DNA from: Bacillus massilioanorexius
GTDB taxonomy: Bacteria > Bacillota > Bacilli > Bacillales > DSM-1321
DNA: 5,959 nucleotides
NCBI RefSeq assembly: GCF_902374955.1
Contig: NZ_CABKRX010000064.1
Span: 1 to 5,959, forward strand
Direction of reading: 5' to 3'
Part shown: positions 3,477-5,959 of the stretch, piece by piece
Position numbering within the stretch: the first letter of the stretch is position 1
Layout: the number at the start of each line of letters is the position of its first letter
Translations under genes and position numbers: made by a program
Notes under the pieces: generated by a model
Databases searched by the model: none
What the model was told of the DNA's origin: nothing
Seen by the model: only the letters and a program-made list of their open reading frames with translations

Positions 3477-5871
3477 GAATATTTTTGAAAAAATCTCAAA
3501 TATAAAGATGAAACGCCGCTCATTTTTAAAATGGTCGGGTGCAGTAGCTGCACCAGCAATTATCGGAGGTACTGCGGTCTCTAGTAATCTTGTGAAAAAA
3601 GCAAGCGCTGCAAACACAGATAGTAAAATAGATGCTAGAGTCATTCCAACATGTAGTACACTGAATTGCGGTGGAAAGTGCGTTATTAAAGCGCATATAA
3701 AAGATGGTCAAATTGTACGGATAAGCACAGATGATGATCCAAGAGATGAAAATGCTGATAATGAACAGTATCCACAAATTCGTGCTTGTGTACGCGGCCG
3801 AGGATATCGAAGACATATTTATTCTCCAAATCGCATTAAAAAGCCATTAAAACGTGTAGGTAAACGTGGTGAAGGGAAATTTGAAGAAATTTCCTGGGAT
3901 GAAGCGATTAAAATCATTGCCAAAGAAAATAACCGTATTAAAGAAAAATATGGTCCTGCTTCTCGCTTTAGTCTTTATGCAACGGGGCAAACTGGAACAA
4001 TTGGTAGTGGAGATACAGTAATCCAAAGGCTTCTTGCTCTAGATGGTGGATATTTAGGACGTTATTCGAACTATAGTTCTGGTCAGCATATGGCTGCAAC
4101 TCCATTTACGTTTGGTGTGCCTTCAGCAGGAAATAGCTGTAATACATTATTAGATTCTAAACTGATTATTTTACATGCTATGAATCCTGCTGAAACCATT
4201 TTTGGACATTTTAATATGTATTTACGTATGGCAAAGGCTAAGGGTGCAAAAATTTACACTATCGATCCAAGAAAGACAGATACAGAAGTAGCTCTAGCAG
4301 ATGATTGGTTCCCGGTTAAACCAGGAACAGATAATGCTTTAATAGCTGCCATGGCTTATGTAATGTTTACGGAAAACTTACATGATAAGAAATTTTTAGA
4401 CACATACTGTATTGGTCATGATGAAGCACATATGCCAGAAGGTGTTCCAGCAGGAGAATCTTATTACAGCTATGTTATGGGTGTGAAAGATAAAACGCCA
4501 AAAACACCAGAATGGGCAGCTAAGATAACTGGATTACCTGCAAGTCGAATTAAACAGTTAGCACGTGAAGTAGCCACTACAAAACCAATGGCTTGGGTAC
4601 AAGGAAATGGTATTAACCGTCATATGAATGGTGAACAGATGTCTCGTGGCGGCTCACTTATAGCTGCATTAACTGGCAACATCGGTATTAGTGGAGGATG
4701 GGCAGGTGCTGGTGCTCCAATGATGGCACTTGCTCCGTGTGTTCCTTTCCCAATCCCTGATAATCCATTGGGAATTGGTATTCCATGCTTCAAATATACC
4801 GATGCAATTGTTCGTGGTAAAGAAATGGGAGTAAAAGATGGTGTAAAAGGGCTAGAAGAAGGGAAAACATTACCTTCTAATATTAAGATGATCTTTAATA
4901 TGGCAGGAAACTGTCTTGTAAACCAACATTCAGATATTAATAAAACAATCGAAATTTTAGAAGATGAGTCACTGTGTGAATTTATTGTAACTTCTGATAT
5001 TTATATGACTCCATCTGCAAAGTATTCGGATATTGTTTTACCAACATGTACATTCTTTGAACAAAACGACTTAGTTCCACCGTGGAGCTATGGCCAACAC
5101 ATTTTCCTATCACAAAAAGTGGTTGAGCCATTATACGGTTCCCTAACGGAATATGAGTGGATGAGTAAACTGGCTGCTGAGCTAGGAATTGAAAAAGAAT
5201 TTACAGAAGGTCGAACACAAGATGAATGGGTTAAGTGGATGATTGATGAATCAAACAAGATGATTCCAGGTTTCCCAACATATGAAGAGCTGAAGAAAAA
5301 CGGTGTTCATAAATTCAAAGATGTTACAGTTGTGAATTTCAAAAAACAAATAGAAGATTTAAAAAATAATCCGTTTGAAACACCTTCTGGAAAAATCGAG
5401 TTGTTCTCAAAAATGCTATACGATATGAATGATCCAGAGAACATCCCAGCTGTTCCTAAGCATGTTGCTGTTGAAGAAGGACCTGAAAGTAAATTAACGA
5501 AAAAATATCCATTACAAGTATTCGGTTGGCATGTGAAAAGACGTTGTCACTCAACTTGGGATACAAGTGACTGGATGGAAGAAGTTCAAACGCAAGAGCT
5601 TTGGATTAATCCTATTGATGCGGACAAACGTGGAATTAAAGATGGGGACAAGGTTGAAATTTTTAATGATCGTGGAAAAATGGTCATCCCTGCAAAAGTT
5701 TCAAGCAGATTCATGCCAGGGGTAGTTGGGTTACCACAGGGGGGCTGGTATAACCCAGATGAAAATGGTGTAGATAAACGTGGAGCAATCAACGTTCTTA
5801 CAAGTCAGAAAGCTTCACCATTCCATTGTAACCCACAACATACTAATCTGGCAGAAGTAAAAAAAGCGTAG
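3469..5871 (+). CDS. dmsA: DMSO-reductase-type molybdopterin catalytic subunit (DmsA)
   Basis: This 800-residue product is close in length to Escherichia coli DmsA. It starts with a Tat signal: KRRSFLK at 15-21, a hydrophobic stretch, and ASA at 45-47 as the likely cleavage site, so it should act outside the cytoplasmic membrane. A 4Fe-4S site follows with C62, C67, C71 and C107. The block RACVRGRGYRRHIYSPNRIK (105-124) and the GEGKFEEISWDEA region (134-146) are typical of DmsA-like enzymes. NYSSGQ at 201-206 matches the loop carrying the serine ligand of molybdenum, so S203 is the likely ligand. The C-terminal cofactor-binding domain ends with WYNPDENGVD, INVLTSQ and CNPQHTNLAEV, also DmsA-like. 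It should reduce dimethyl sulfoxide or related S- or N-oxides with electrons from DmsB. The AAGGAGGA site (3453-3460) lies 8 bases before the start. An internal Met14 would keep the Tat signal but lacks such a site. The substrate is inferred. Confidence 0.92.
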   Translation: MSENIFEKISNIKMKRRSFLKWSGAVAAPAIIGGTAVSSNLVKKASAANTDSKIDARVIPTCSTLNCGGKCVIKAHIKDGQIVRISTDDDPRDENADNEQYPQIRACVRGRGYRRHIYSPNRIKKPLKRVGKRGEGKFEEISWDEAIKIIAKENNRIKEKYGPASRFSLYATGQTGTIGSGDTVIQRLLALDGGYLGRYSNYSSGQHMAATPFTFGVPSAGNSCNTLLDSKLIILHAMNPAETIFGHFNMYLRMAKAKGAKIYTIDPRKTDTEVALADDWFPVKPGTDNALIAAMAYVMFTENLHDKKFLDTYCIGHDEAHMPEGVPAGESYYSYVMGVKDKTPKTPEWAAKITGLPASRIKQLAREVATTKPMAWVQGNGINRHMNGEQMSRGGSLIAALTGNIGISGGWAGAGAPMMALAPCVPFPIPDNPLGIGIPCFKYTDAIVRGKEMGVKDGVKGLEEGKTLPSNIKMIFNMAGNCLVNQHSDINKTIEILEDESLCEFIVTSDIYMTPSAKYSDIVLPTCTFFEQNDLVPPWSYGQHIFLSQKVVEPLYGSLTEYEWMSKLAAELGIEKEFTEGRTQDEWVKWMIDESNKMIPGFPTYEELKKNGVHKFKDVTVVNFKKQIEDLKNNPFETPSGKIELFSKMLYDMNDPENIPAVPKHVAVEEGPESKLTKKYPLQVFGWHVKRRCHSTWDTSDWMEEVQTQELWINPIDADKRGIKDGDKVEIFNDRGKMVIPAKVSSRFMPGVVGLPQGGWYNPDENGVDKRGAINVLTSQKASPFHCNPQHTNLAEVKKA

Positions 5872-5884
5872 GGAGGAATAAAAC

Positions 5885-5959
5885 ATGGCTCAATTAGGCT
5901 TTTATATAGATCAAGCTCGTTGTAATGGCTGTAACGCATGTGTCGTAGCTTGCAAAGAC
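5885..5959 (+). CDS. dmsB: Iron-sulfur electron-transfer subunit DmsB (partial, 5' end)
   Basis: The ATG at 5885 follows the dmsA stop by 13 bases and has GGAGGA (5872-5877) 7 bases upstream. The 25 visible residues begin MAQLGFYIDQARCNGCNACV and contain cysteines at 13, 16, 19 and 23. This is the C-x2-C-x2-C-x3-C pattern of a 4Fe-4S ferredoxin site and matches the start of DmsB-like subunits (YGFFID..RCTGCKTC in Escherichia coli, from memory). The full protein, about 200 residues, would carry four clusters and pass electrons from a membrane anchor to DmsA. The rest lies beyond the window edge, and a dmsC-like anchor gene is expected next. It is clearly co-transcribed with dmsA. Confidence 0.9.
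   Translation, partial: MAQLGFYIDQARCNGCNACVVACKD

Noticed and set aside
3296..3816. Three leftward frames across the end of the chaperone gene and the start of dmsA
   Set aside because: They are antisense shadows; the plus-strand genes carry clear family motifs throughout.
5586..5792. Leftward 68-codon frame within dmsA
   Set aside because: It is antisense to the well-conserved C-terminal domain of DmsA.

Overview
The window is AT-rich, with strong AAGGAGG-type ribosome binding sites and intrinsic terminators ending in T runs. This fits a low-GC Firmicute, most likely a Bacillaceae member; the species cannot be fixed from the sequence.

Left part (1-918): the first codons of an unrecognised leftward gene run off the left edge. 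Next is a rightward gene for a small membrane protein with an HEFIH zinc-protease motif (DUF3267 type), closed by a clear terminator at 930-959. From 919 to 1539 there is no convincing gene. That stretch holds a two-way terminator, a second terminator-like hairpin, and three imperfect AT-rich repeats spaced about 53 bases apart.

Middle (1540-2786): a leftward BmrR-like MerR-family regulator, then a 437-base gap before the rightward operon. The gap holds an orphan rightward terminator, a well-formed MerR-type promoter (TTGACT, 19-base spacer with a TCTCCC/GGGAGA dyad, TATTAT), and a leader hairpin just ahead of the next ribosome binding site.

Right part (2787-5959): a tightly packed operon begins. 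It encodes a TorD/DmsD-type chaperone, a Tat-exported molybdopterin subunit of a DMSO-reductase-type enzyme (DmsA), and the start of its iron-sulfur subunit (DmsB), which is cut by the window edge. A membrane anchor (DmsC) would be expected just beyond. The chaperone should load cofactor into DmsA and hold it until Tat export. DmsB should then carry electrons from the membrane quinone pool to the molybdenum site for anaerobic respiration.

The most notable point is the wiring. The only visible strong promoter of this respiratory operon looks like a bmr-type MerR operator, and the divergent gene encodes a BmrR-like ligand-sensing regulator. This suggests chemical-effector control of a DMSO-reductase-type operon, in place of or in addition to the usual oxygen control. 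No good Fnr site was found.
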